From the NCBI GenBank assembly GCA_946122785.1, contig CAMGYJ010000002.1, positions 20,868,492 to 20,932,491 of the forward strand: DNA of 64,000 bases, read 5' to 3'. This DNA comes from Linum tenue. Its lineage: Eukaryota > Streptophyta > Magnoliopsida > Malpighiales > Linaceae. The notes beneath the pieces are model-generated. The model was not told the DNA's origin. It worked only from the letters and a program-made list of their open reading frames with translations, and searched no databases. Below are positions 23,573-33,685 of the stretch, one piece after another (the first letter of the stretch is position 1; each line of letters starts with the position of its first letter). The position numbers were made by a program, and so were the translations under genes.

Positions 23573-23879
23573 ATCTTCTATTTCTCTTGTCTTTAAGTAG
23601 TAGTGCTCTTATGTACTGTTTTTTTTTTAGCCTTTTGTTCAGGGGGAATGAGTCTTTTGGTGTTTAGGTAGTTAAGAACTGGTGTCCAGTTCCAAAAATT
23701 TAGGGGGAATATCTTCGATATTTCCATATTTTGTACTCTCAATCCCCCTCGGTATCATGCTCCTCCTGTAACCGCCTTTAATGAATGCATTTATGTTTTC
23801 TGTTTGGATTCTTGGTCTGCTAGTGTGCTGTCTGCTTCTGTTTTGCAGGTCCTCCAACTTCTCAGACGAAGGGGGAAAT
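23573..23879 (+). other. Copia 3' leader region with repeated purine tracts
   Basis: Non-coding. Three AGGGGGA-type tracts occur at about 23641, 23702 and 23869; the last lies directly before the 3' LTR and is the likely polypurine primer. Confidence 0.7.
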
Positions 23880-24413
23880 TGTTGGCTAAAACGACATCGT
23901 CTCAGTCACTTAAAACGGTGTCGGTGGCATACCAAAGGAACGGTCAAGTTTTGGGTTTCGTCCATCGCAGTTGTTGTCCTCATCTCGAATATGTCAATCT
24001 GGAGTTCTCTGTTCCTCTCAAGAGATCGAAGAACCGCTCTCCCAGAGCTCCACCGCCTCTACTCAGCAAGCAATCATAATCGCTACCTGGAGCGCTTTGT
24101 AGGAAACGACTACTTCCTCTACTCAGTATAAATAGCGAGTGAGTTCTACATTTTGATTGTAGCGGTTGGTAGTAAGAGAATTCGGGATTCTGCCTTATCT
24201 ATCATGGGCTGTTTTGGGTACCATCTTCAGTAGATAGGTCACAGGAGTTGAGAACTAGGTGATCTTGTCTTGGGAAGTTGGGATTGAGTGTTTTCTTTTC
24301 TATTGTCAAAAGTGCCAAGTCTCTTGGCTTGGCTAGGGATCGAGTAGATCAATTGTAACTCTGTTTCAATTTAAATAAAAATTATTTTCTTTCATACTCA
24401 TTCGGATTTAACA
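23880..24413 (+). repeat. 3' LTR of the Copia element
   Basis: 534-bp partner of 1114-1647, with TATA box at 24127-24134. Flanked on the right by the duplicated AGAAC. Confidence 0.95.
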
Positions 24414-24418
24414 AGAAC

Positions 24419-25357
24419 TAATTAAAATTTCAAACAAATAAATGAAAAGTATCAAAATGCAATTTGCTTCAACATATGTCTAACTTTTTCCACAAACATT
24501 TGTCGTAAGAAGCTAAAAATATTATAAGCGAACACATCCATAATATGTTATTCTTCTAAAATTGTAACAAAAATATTATTTGAAGCATAGCCTATATTAA
24601 ATTACGCCTAAATTTTTAGTAGAATAATGCAATAGGTTAGGGAGACCACTAGATAAAAATATGACCAATATCTTAATTTTCTCTCAAACATGCTTAAATA
24701 TGACACAAATTTGTTTTGAATATGAACACTTATGATCATAGTTGGAACACGGGTTGGATCGGGTTCTATGGATTACGTAACCCAAAATCCGTACCCTACC
24801 CAAAAGAGGCGAGTTGCACAAAAATAAAATACTTACACAACCTTAAACCTTAATATTCACTATAAATATAGATGGAGTGGATCGGATTGGGCGGATGGGT
24901 CAGTTTGCGGTTCTTTTTGTTCGCCCACAAACACAGCCCATCTACGATCAATTAGGTATACGAGACACTCTACGTCCAATTTCGGGGTATGGATTGGCTG
25001 CAAATATTCGGGAGCCAGTAAAAATAATTTTTTTAATATTCTATATCTCGAATTTTGAAGAAGTTATAAAAAATCTGATGTTGTTGGGATATGAGTCTAA
25101 ACCCATAAAATTGAGGAGGTTGAGGGACAATTGATAATTGAAGGATTTTTTTTTATCGATAACAATTCAAAGATTTTTTGAACGTACTTCTCTCTAGCTA
25201 GATGTCAAACCTAAAAGCTTTATAGCCACCCAGTTTTCCCTTTCATATTCTGCAAAGTCAATCACAATTCAAATTTCATCGAATCATCTCTCACATCTTA
25301 TATATACAAATCCATTAACAATTATAGGAAAGAAATTTAATTTCGAAAGTAAAAGTT
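24419..25357. other. AT-rich intergenic DNA
   Basis: No gene is visible. At 24740-25000 there are degenerate 'gggttggatcggg' and 'aacccaaaatcc' motifs like those of eroded hAT-type MITEs. No borders could be set. Confidence 0.3.
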
Positions 25358-27340
25358 ATGTTTGTTCCAAGACGATCTACATTTGTGAAAGGTAGGATTA
25401 TTAGTGATAATATCTTAATGACATCAGAGTTAGTTAAGGATTATCACAAATCTTTCATTACCTCTCGCTGTGTAGTGAAGATTGATCTTATGAAAGCATT
25501 TGATTAAGGGGTCGTTTGGATGGGTCATTTTCAAAATGAGTCAATTTGAACCAAAAGACTCATTTTAGAAAATGAATCAATTTGATGAGTAAATCTGCCC
25601 ACAATGTATCGTTTGGAATGGACTGTGATATGGAGAAATGCGGATGATCCATTTTTGGAAAATACAAATTTACCCTTGTCTTCTGCAAGTTTTTTGTCCC
25701 TGTTTCTGGGTTCTTTCTGTTAGTTTCATCATCTCTCGAGTGAGCTTTCATATTTTCCAGCCAATGAAAGCGCCTGACTTGAGCATGAATCCTGGTTTTG
25801 AAAATGAAAAGTCTATACTTGTTACCATCGATCGAAAATTAAATCAGAGGAGATTTGCTACATCTAGGCTATAGCAAAGCCCAAATTTCAATTAGACAGC
25901 TAATACACCACAATCAAAAAGAAAATATTTGTAAAAGCTTATTCTGGGTTTCCAACTCCTCTAACTAAAACCTTCATTGACCCATTTTATCACCTTGCAT
26001 GCAGAATCTAGACGTCAAAAACTTGTTGGGCATTGGTTGGCAAGACTCACGGAAAAAAACAAGATCTAGGATGAAATCCCTTTTATTCTATGAGCTCCCC
26101 CTTCTTATTCACTCCTTCAAAAAAGTCAACTTTCTCGTAGCTAGATGAAAAAACAAGAAAGGGACGAGAGATGAAGAAGAATCCAGCCTCTAAGAACTCA
26201 ATTTAAGAGCAAAACTGTTCTAGGTTTGATTCTTCTTTCCTCTATCCGCCATGGAAGCTTCGTCCGCCAAAGAGAGACGAAATAAAAAATGAGATACAGA
26301 ATGGGTTGTATATGCAGAGAAGAGAAGAGAAGAGAAGAAAGAGAAGAGAAAGGTTGTCTCTACAAGAGAGAATGGAAAGAGAAGAAGATAAGAGGAGTGA
26401 GAAGGGTCTGTCAGTTTTTGTCTCTTGGAGAGAGATAGGGGGAACAAGAGAAGGACACAATTGGGAAAGAAGAAAGAAAACGCGTCAATTAAGAATTTCT
26501 CCCCCTACCCCAGGTATTCTGAATTGGCGCATAATGAGGCAATTCTAGTTTCCCCGTCCCAAAATGTTTCGTTTCTATTTTTGGTTACCAAATGGAGCAA
26601 TTGAACCTAATTGTCTCATTTTGAGTCAATTGTATCACATTGCCTCATTAAAAAGACCCATCCAAACGACCCCTAAGTTAATTGGCGTTTTTTGTTTTGA
26701 GTAATGACAACAATCGGATTCCTAGATTTTTATACTGAACTTGTTTGTACTTGTGTGACATCGCCTAGCTTCATAATAGCTTTTAATGGGGGGTCTCTAT
26801 GGGTCATTTAATCATGGTAAAGGACTAAGGCAAGAGATCATCTTTCCCCTTACGTTTTTACCATTTCCATGGAGATTATTTCTTGCTTGTTACATAAAGC
26901 TGCTATTAAGAATCAAGTACCTTTCTATCCTTGATGCAAGAAGTTGGGGATTACACACTTTTGTTTCGCAGACGATCTATAGTTTTTTCAAACAGGTTTG
27001 TTAGGGCAGTTGTAGGCATTTGAAGATTGTTGGAGGAATTCTACAGGATTTCTGGTCTTAAATGCAATCCCGAGAAGAGTTAGCTCTTCTGTGCGGGTAT
27101 TTCGGATGAAGAGAAAGAAATTATCTCGACTTGTACAGGGTTCCCTATTGGCTGTCTTCATGTTCGCTACCTGGGTGTCCCACTGATTTTAGATAAGATC
27201 AGTAAGGTTGAGTGTCAAGTCTTGGTAGATAGGATCACTGCTCGTATTAGGGGCTGGCATGCTAAGACATTAAGCTATGCGGGAAGGATACAATTGATTT
27301 CCCGATCTACAAACGTGACCAAATTAGTTATAATCTTCAA
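25358..27340 (+). pseudogene. Decayed LINE (L1/RTE-clade plant LINE) reverse transcriptase relic
   Basis: Translated pieces match the LINE reverse transcriptase found intact at 35.9-36.7 kb. At 25360-25507 there is FVKGRIISDNILMTSELV and VVKIDLMKAFD. After the Harbinger insertion come VNW (about 26677), a palm segment with THFCFADD (about 26950-26980), and YLGVPL...LSYAGRIQLI (27160-27300). Multiple stops and frameshifts occur between them. The reading continues across 25508-26673 when that element is discounted, so the LINE is older than it. Confidence 0.75.
25508..26673. mobile_element. PIF/Harbinger (Tourist-type) non-autonomous element
   Basis: Terminal inverted repeats start GGGGTCGTTTGGATGGGTC and are perfect for at least 19 bp. 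They are flanked by the 3-bp duplication TAA (25505-25507 and 26674-26676), as usual for this superfamily. Length is 1166 bp. The interior contains a purine-rich (gagaa)n stretch at about 26315-26400 and no transposase. It is inserted within the KAFD-VNW catalytic motif of the LINE relic. Confidence 0.85.
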
Positions 27341-27366
27341 ACCTGCCGTAGTACAGTTTATGTGAT

Positions 27367-28061
27367 TGACACACTAAAACGCAACACCAAACTGCGACCA
27401 AGTGTAATCGCAGTCCAGAAATGCAGTAACAGGCAAGCTCTAATGTCAACCCGGGGTCTAGATCTACTTCCTACTCCGTGAATATCTATTATCTAGCTAA
27501 CTAAGTCGAGTGATTGTTGATTTAAGCAAAAGCAGTAAGAAAGCAGAAAATGGTTCGGTTTTCTGAAACAATGGAAGAGTCACTCGGGAATGAGTCCCCC
27601 TAGCTCCTTAGTTAGGTTCCAGTTGTAATTACTTTTGGTTGCTTTACTGCTGATTATACTGCGGAAGATCAGTCAGTAGCTTGGAATCTCTTAAGCTGAC
27701 CAAGCCCTCTCAGTCCAACTACCCGGCAGACGACTAGTCTTCACCGGGATAGAAAACTGAGGCTATGAACACAGAACTCCACTACTGGAATTAGATTCCA
27801 GTACAAAGCAGTGAATCGACTAACTCTCGTATAATCGATTCACTACTACCAATTGAAGAAGCTCTAACAACCTAATCAGATTCTATCTATCTCAGGTTGC
27901 AGCAGAAATTAATAAAAGGTGATCAGACTTCAATTGACTCATTCAAAACACTTCAATCGATTATAATCAAGCAATATCACAATCCAAACGTAATTACAAT
28001 CAAGATTTCTAACACATGGAACTAGGGTTCTTCATACCCAAGTGAGAGAGAGTTCTACTCC

Positions 28062-28104
<43 letters not shown>

Positions 28105-28709
28105 CAAAATACAAAGCAGTCATACTCATAACAATGGGAAGAATCTGCTCTGGGATGATGATTTTCACTCCTATGATGATCTCCGAGCTCGATTTGATGA
28201 AACCCAGCTCCAAGATCGCTTCTAGGATGTGTTCTTCACACTTTCTCTATCTAGGGCTCTGTTTTTGCTCCAAAAAGTCGATTCTCTCTCCTTTGGCTCG
28301 AATTTTCGTTAAAACCAGATTTTCCCGACCACACGGGCAGGCCACACGACCGTGTGGCTTACCCAGCTTCCCGTGTGAGTGTCAAAACGCGGAGTTTCGA
28401 TTAAGTGGACTTCAGGCTTCCTACACGTGTGCCCGTGTGTAGGCTCGGTAATTTCCACACGGCCACATGGGTTCCTTACACGGCCGTGTGGGTTTTAGGA
28501 GTGCCTTTGTGGCTTCCTCAGCTTCTCGCCACATATCCGATCTTCGTCCAATCGACCCCGAACTCGTTCCCAAACCTTCATTCACGTACTAGGACCTGAA
28601 ATATCACAAACAAGAACAACCTAGCGTGAAATCGGCCTAAAACACGAGAATCAACATCTCAAACGGTGTAAGAATATGGGTAAAAACATGTGCAATTAAC
28701 GGTCTATCA
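27367..28709 (-). mobile_element. Solo LTR of Gypsy family A
   Basis: A single 1343-bp LTR related to 5865-7283 is flanked by the perfect duplication GTGAT (27362-27366 and 28710-28714). No internal sequence or second LTR is present, so it arose by recombination between two LTRs. It is more diverged from the full element than that element's LTRs are from each other. It keeps the CACACGG/CCGTGTG palindromes (about 28320-28490) and carries an (AG)18 microsatellite. Confidence 0.93.
28064..28099. repeat. (AG)18 microsatellite in the solo LTR
   Basis: A 36-bp uninterrupted AG run. The two full family A LTRs have only a short GAGAGA at the same site. Confidence 0.95.
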
Positions 28710-28714
28710 GTGAT

Positions 28715-28990
28715 CATCTTCCTCATTTTGGAGAACCCCAGGATCATCAATTAAAATATTGTCTTTTTGATAGGCTTCTTCTAATTCTCCTTCTCCTTCA
28801 CTAGAAGGCATGTGAAACAAATTTCTTGGTCTTGTTTCAACCATTATTCCCCAATTAGGGTCTCTCTCAAAGACTGCACATGATAAACTTGAATTGCTTG
28901 ACTAGCTAGAACCCATGTAGTCAAAACCGCGTTTTAAAATTTAAAAAATTACTCTTTTACATTTCTAGATCACCAAAACTTTTCTACACA
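28715..28990 (-). pseudogene. Possible CACTA transposase 3' relic
   Basis: On the minus strand about 60 codons read without a stop, including WGIMVETRPRNLF followed by an acidic tail (EGEGELEEAYQ). The upstream SQAIQVYHVQ-like sequence in another frame resembles the end of plant En/Spm (CACTA) proteins with the DUF4216 region. Frames do not join and no CACTA termini were found, so this is a tentative call. Confidence 0.35.
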
Positions 28991-30505
28991 AAATCACGGT
29001 CTTTACAAGTATTGTAGTTAAAAATGTTCTTTTAAGCTTACAAGCTTGTTGTTTCGCATCTAGATCACTAAAACGCTTTTTAAGTAGAAATGCGATTTTG
29101 ACTACATTGGCTAAAACGAATGGCTCATTTATTCTAAGCCTTCATGTTGTGTTGATGGTAATAGTGTCGTGTCCAGCGGTGTCATACCACTCACACTAAA
29201 ATAGTACAACTCGTAGCCCTGCAGTATAATGAATTCAATGTTATCATTAAGAACGCCATAGTAAGGAATTCCAGCATCGTTCTCCCCTCTCACAAACACA
29301 CCACTATTCTGGCTGCTTTTGGTTGACTAGCGTCTTCGAGTGTGAAATCTGAATCCATTGACAAGGGTTTTGGAATTCGGAATTTTGAGAGTGTTGGAAT
29401 TAGCGCTCTATTTGATAGTCAGCATTTTGGTTTTTGGAATTAATACAGTACCAATTTCCACCCTAGTAGTTGTCTATACATAAAGTTTTTGGTTAGTCAG
29501 ACTCGAGCTTATTGGTTTTCCATACTTACCCGAGTAGTCGAGATCAAAGTCACATACTTCGATCAAGTTGATAGATTTTGAAAGGGATCTTAACATGTTC
29601 AACTAACAAGTCATTAGATAATAATTTGAATTTCTTTACAAAATGTACTTTGGTAATCATGAAATCGAGATCGATAATTTGAGAGAATGACGTTTGAGAA
29701 ATGAGAACATTATTCCATTCTATTGATTGTGAGTCGTGTATTGAGGGCATTTAAAATAAAAATGAATCAAAGATGTTAAGATAACAATTAACAGCATGTA
29801 CATTAATTTGTTAACACTCTAAGTGAGCATTCTTATTTATGTTTTCATGTTTCACAAGGGGAGACTCTATTGGCAAGGGTAATTTTAATGCAAGAACGGA
29901 GGAGTAATTTGGTCATGAAATAGTTATATAAGCATACTTGGAGACTCAAACTTAACCCTAGCCACACTTCAGTTCTAAATATTTCTCATCTTTCATTTTT
30001 CTGCCGCTCTCCCCTCTTGTTTCTCTGAACTGGAGAAAGTCAACAACAAAAAAATATACATTTTACTTCTCTCGTGACGGTCTGGGCAACCCCAACTCCC
30101 CATGTCTTGTCCCTTCCTTCTTTTATTTTCTATGCAAATCGAACAAATCCCAGAAGAATTGCAAGATTGATGGTCCGGGCAACCCCGTTCAGTCGGTAAG
30201 TGATGGTTGGCGGTTTGCATGTGTGATTCTCTATCTATAAGATTTGGATTTTGGTTCTAACTTTTTTGTTCTATTTCTAATTACTGGGTTTTCTTGGGTT
30301 TTTTAGGTTTCCAAGGTTCGTAGGAAGTAGTAAAGCGATAACCGATGATGGTCTGACCGTCTGAGCATCGCCACGGTGGAGGAATAGCGACTCTCGCCGG
30401 CGTCGACACAATAGTTGATATTATGATTATGCTTTATCTTTGGAAAATTTGTTTGTGGCGATTGTAGTGCATTGGTTTTGAAGTTTGGCGTGTTTTTTTT
30501 TTTTT
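28991..30505. other. Intergenic DNA with a promoter-like segment
   Basis: No coding frame is visible. At about 28916-29106 the ends read TGTAGTCAAAA and its complement, suggesting a small TIR element without a clear target duplication. At 29925-30030 a TATA-like 'agttatataagc' is followed by CT-rich, leader-like DNA and an intron-like T-rich stretch (30230-30300), but no ORF follows. It could be the remains of a gene 5' end. Confidence 0.3.
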
Positions 30506-31952
30506 GGCTAATACCACTACAACACCCGAACTATCGCAAAAATGACACTTGTGTCCTATTGTATCAAATATTCCATCTGTGTCCTGAACTATGATTCCGT
30601 TAATGTTGATTTTTGTTGACCGTTTGTTTTTAACAGAAAGTCCAGTCAGTGCGGATGTGGCATCTGACGTGGAATTTTTAATATTTATTTTTATTTATTT
30701 TTCTATCTAATATTAATAAATAAGAAAAAGGTAATAATTAAAATATAAAAAAAAAATTAACCCACCCCTCGTCCCACCAACCTCTTCCCCAAGCCCTAAA
30801 TCGGCGATGAACAGCCGCTCATCTCCCTGGGTTTATACCACCTCATCTCCTCCGCCCGCTCTTATCTGAAATCCCCACAGTCCTACACCGCCAAACCCTT
30901 CCACCCTCTCCCCGCCGCTTCCCGCCTCCGTCACCTCCAGCTCTACCTAATCATCACCTTCCTCCTCATCGCCTTCGCCCACCAAACCCTAATCTCCTCC
31001 GACGCCGACCCTTTACTCAAAGGCCGCACCCCGGTCCACCGATTCACCTCCCTCCAGTCCGCCGCCGTCGTCTTCCTCTTCCTCCTCCTCGCCCTCGCAA
31101 TCCTCCTCGCTGACTCCACCTCCTGCCTCCCCTTCCCCCCGGACCTCTTCTTCGCCCTCGCATCGGCGATCTTCTTCCTCCACTACTCCGTCTCCTCCTC
31201 CGCAGCCTCGGTTCAGACCTCCGATCTCCAGGCCAGGGCGTACACCAGAACGCCCTGGTCGCCAGTCTCATCCACTCACTGCTCCCTATCCGATCGACGG
31301 CCAACGAATTAGTTGAGAGCAAGGAGAGAAGGGAGGTCGTCGGTGCCGGTCAGATCTGTTTGGTCAAATTTCAGAGCTCTTCTCAGATTTGTTTGGTCAG
31401 TCGCTGAATCGAATCTCCTCTGCCCATTCGGTCTGATTCCGCCGACTCCGCTTTGTTGATGAAATTCTTCAACGAGAGCAAGCCTTTCCAACACTGTGTG
31501 GTGAGGACGATGATGGGGGATGATTATGCCGATGGCGGGGTGCGACTGCCGCCGAACGCGTTCCTGACGAAGTAGATGGCGAGGCAGAAGGGGAAATTTT
31601 TTAGAGCGAGAGAGGCAAATCGGTAGAGAATAGTTTTTTTTTTTAATTTTGGGGTTATAGAATATTATTTAGTAATATTCTTGAATTTAAAGTTTTTTCA
31701 ATATTTTATTTTCAAAGTTTTATGTAATTTAAATAAAAAATGTGAGGTGTCAATGAGTTGGCATTGCCACATAAGCAAAAGTCAATGTTACGTTGACCGC
31801 CGTTCGGTCAACTGTTATCTTTAACGGTCAACAAAATTGACAGGATACAAATGACACAAAATATAATAGTTCATGACATGAATGGAATATTTGATACAAT
31901 AGGACATAAGTGACATTTTTTTGATAGTTCGGGTGTTGTAGTGGTATTAGCC
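30506..31952. mobile_element. Pack-MULE carrying a TMEM45/DUF716-like gene fragment
   Basis: Inverted ends of about 90 bp start GGCTAATACCACTACAACAC (30506) and are mirrored at 31952. They are flanked by T-runs on both sides, compatible with a 9-bp T-rich duplication with one mismatch. No transposase is present. The interior 30770-31610 is GC-rich, unlike the AT-rich surroundings, and contains coding-like host sequence, which is the definition of a Pack-MULE. Confidence 0.8.
30800..31312 (+). pseudogene. Captured TMEM45/DUF716-like fragment
   Basis: An open frame with no ATG, bounded by stops at 30797 and 31310, encodes about 170 residues. It reads GLYHLISSARSYLKSPQSYT near its start, then FLLIAFAHQTLISSDADPL, the strongly hydrophobic VVFLFLLLALAILLA, and FFALASAIFFLHYSVSSSAA. 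This pattern of short hydrophobic helices with GLYHL and AHQTL fits plant TMEM45/DUF716 membrane proteins as I remember them. The match ends near the DLQAR codons (about 31230), after which the sequence changes. It covers roughly the N-terminal half of such a protein; the start codon and the C-terminal helices are missing. The ORF on the opposite strand (31044-31322) is its shadow. Confidence 0.6.
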
Positions 31953-32299
31953 CTTTTTTTTTAAACTAGATGTTTGTTTTAGTTTAGTTGTGAGATTGGT
32001 TTTGGTTTGATGCTTCTTTATTATATTGGTTATCATGATTTGTGTTTGGTTGTGGTTTTCATGATTTGTGTTTGGTGAGTTTGAATGTTCGAAGTTGTGG
32101 GATGCAATTTTGGAAGTTGAAGAGACATCACAATAATTTGATTTTGCACTTGTAACGAGGTAGAATAGATGCTCCATTGTTTATTGATGTTTTACGATAA
32201 ATTATTTTTGCCAGAATCTATATTCTCTGATGACACGATGGAAAAAGTAGTTTTGAAGAAATTTTGTTGGCAACAGTACAAGTAATATTTATGACGGTT
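31953..32299. other. T-rich spacer, no gene
   Basis: GT-rich, intron-like sequence. Its last 11 bp (32289-32299) are the left copy of the LINE target duplication. Confidence 0.4.
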
Positions 32300-32437
32300 A
32301 GAAATGTTGTTAATAAAGTGAGAGAAAATTCTCCCAAATCTTTGCGCGGGGATCGTTTTCCAGCTAGGGTTCGGCCCCTGCAGTGCCGCACCTGCGCCGG
32401 TCACCATTTCCTCTTCGTTTTCCCTTTGCTTCTTCTG

Positions 32438-33685
32438 ATGGCGTCTTCGGCGGTGGAGGTAGAGGCGTCATCTCAGGGGGTTCCTCTCAAGCCTTGGGCG
32501 GATCTGTTCGGTATCTCTGAGGCTAATCGCTTAACCTACATCAAGCCTGAGGTCTACAAAGGGGGTCTCCGGATGCCTCAAAGTGTTCGTGAGGAGGGCT
32601 CGCTTCGCTGGAATCACAGTCTAGTAGGGCAATTCTTACATCAGATGCCGGAGCTCCCGATTCTTCGCCGTTGGGCAAACAAAATCTGGGGCCGTGATGG
32701 GCTTGTTCGTGTTTCTCTGTTGGGGGATCGGCTGCTGCTGATTCAATTGCCTTCGCAGGCAACATGTGACTGGATTCTGGACAGTGGACCATGGTTTTAT
32801 CTGGATAACCTACTTTACTTGCGTCCTTGGGCACCAGGAATTGATGTGGAAGACATGGGACGCAAGGCTCTTCCTATCTGGGTTCGTTTCTCTAATCTTC
32901 CTCTCGAATATGTTAACTATCAGGGACTTAGCAGGGCGGCAAGCTGGCTAGGTGTACCATTGGGAGTTGACCAGACTACTCGAATGGGACGGCGATTAGG
33001 GTATGCTAAGATCTTGGTTGAGTTACGGGCTGATGGGGAGTTTCCGGATCATGTTCTAATTTGGCTTGATGATGACACTTCTATCAAGGTGGGAGTAACT
33101 TACGCTCATCTCCCCCCTGTATGTACATCTTGTGGGCTTTTTGGGGTCTGTGAGTGTCATACACAGGTTTGGGTGAGGAAGGAAACGGAGAAGGGGCAGA
33201 ATGATAGGGTTTTACAGGTGACTCAGGTTGATAAGCAGGTGGATCAGGTAGATATGCAGAAGGTTCAGGAGGATACTGACTTGAAAAAGGGAAAGGTAGT
33301 GGCATCGTCTTCCCTGGATGCCTCGGTTGATATTCAGGGGCCTGGGGGGGTCATGATTGGGACCAATTTGGTGGGATTTGGAGAATGTTCGATTGGCACT
33401 TCACCTGGGGTTGCTTCACGAATGCAGGGGATCAATCTGGATACCAGTTTTGATGCAGTGGAGTGTGCTTCTCCTGCTTTGCCCTCTGAGGCGGAATTTC
33501 AGCTTGTTGTTAATGGTGCTAAGCCTCGTATTTGGTCACCACAGCCTAGCCCGACTAGTGTGCTTCCAGTTTCTCATTCTTTTGATTTGCTAAGATCACT
33601 GGATGAGGGTGTAGTTGTCACTCTGCAGGCAGCTCCGAAGAAGGGTGGAAAGAAGGGAGGGTCCCAGCCCTCTTCCTCTCAATGA
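32438..33685 (+). CDS. LINE 1 ORF1 (DUF4283 / CCHC-like RNA-binding protein)
   Basis: A 415-codon ORF encodes the nucleic-acid-binding ORF1 protein of plant L1-type LINEs. I chose the ATG at 32438 because the upstream in-frame ATG (32264) lies outside the element. The DUF4283 region spans about residues 40-160 (WANKIWGRDGLVRVSLLGD; WFYLDNLLYLRPWAP; LPIWVRFSNLPLEYVN). A zinc-knuckle-like stretch follows (PPVCTSCGLFGVCECHT), in which the usual His after FG is Val. The rest is an acidic/basic tail ending in KKGGKKGGSQPSSSQ. Its TGA stop overlaps the ORF2 ATG as ATGA at 33682-33685. Confidence 0.85.
   Translation: MASSAVEVEASSQGVPLKPWADLFGISEANRLTYIKPEVYKGGLRMPQSVREEGSLRWNHSLVGQFLHQMPELPILRRWANKIWGRDGLVRVSLLGDRLLLIQLPSQATCDWILDSGPWFYLDNLLYLRPWAPGIDVEDMGRKALPIWVRFSNLPLEYVNYQGLSRAASWLGVPLGVDQTTRMGRRLGYAKILVELRADGEFPDHVLIWLDDDTSIKVGVTYAHLPPVCTSCGLFGVCECHTQVWVRKETEKGQNDRVLQVTQVDKQVDQVDMQKVQEDTDLKKGKVVASSSLDASVDIQGPGGVMIGTNLVGFGECSIGTSPGVASRMQGINLDTSFDAVECASPALPSEAEFQLVVNGAKPRIWSPQPSPTSVLPVSHSFDLLRSLDEGVVVTLQAAPKKGGKKGGSQPSSSQ

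Larger units (their letters stand above)
1114..24413 (+). mobile_element. Copia LTR retrotransposon (Sirevirus-like), carrying three nested insertions
   Basis: Two 534-bp direct repeats starting TG and ending CA (1114-1647 and 23880-24413) are flanked by the perfect 5-bp duplication AGAAC (1109-1113 and 24414-24418). A primer-binding site (tggtatcagatc, 1650-1661) resembling the initiator-Met tRNA type follows the 5' LTR, and a polypurine tract (23868-23878) precedes the 3' LTR. Without the insertions the element is about 7.3 kb. Gene order is gag with zinc knuckle, protease, integrase, reverse transcriptase, RNase H, the Copia order. An extra ORF follows RNase H, and several AGGGGGA-type purine tracts occur (23641, 23702, 23869). 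Both are reported traits of Sireviruses, hence the lineage guess. By eye the LTRs differ at about 13 positions, so this is an old copy. All coding parts carry stops or frameshifts. Confidence 0.95.

Noticed and set aside
26306..26548. 80-codon Arg/Glu-rich ORF in the Harbinger element
   Set aside because: Translation of a (gagaa)n purine run; low complexity, no transposase motif.
31044..31322. Arg/Gly-rich 92-codon ORF on the minus strand
   Set aside because: Low-complexity antisense of the captured TMEM45-like fragment.
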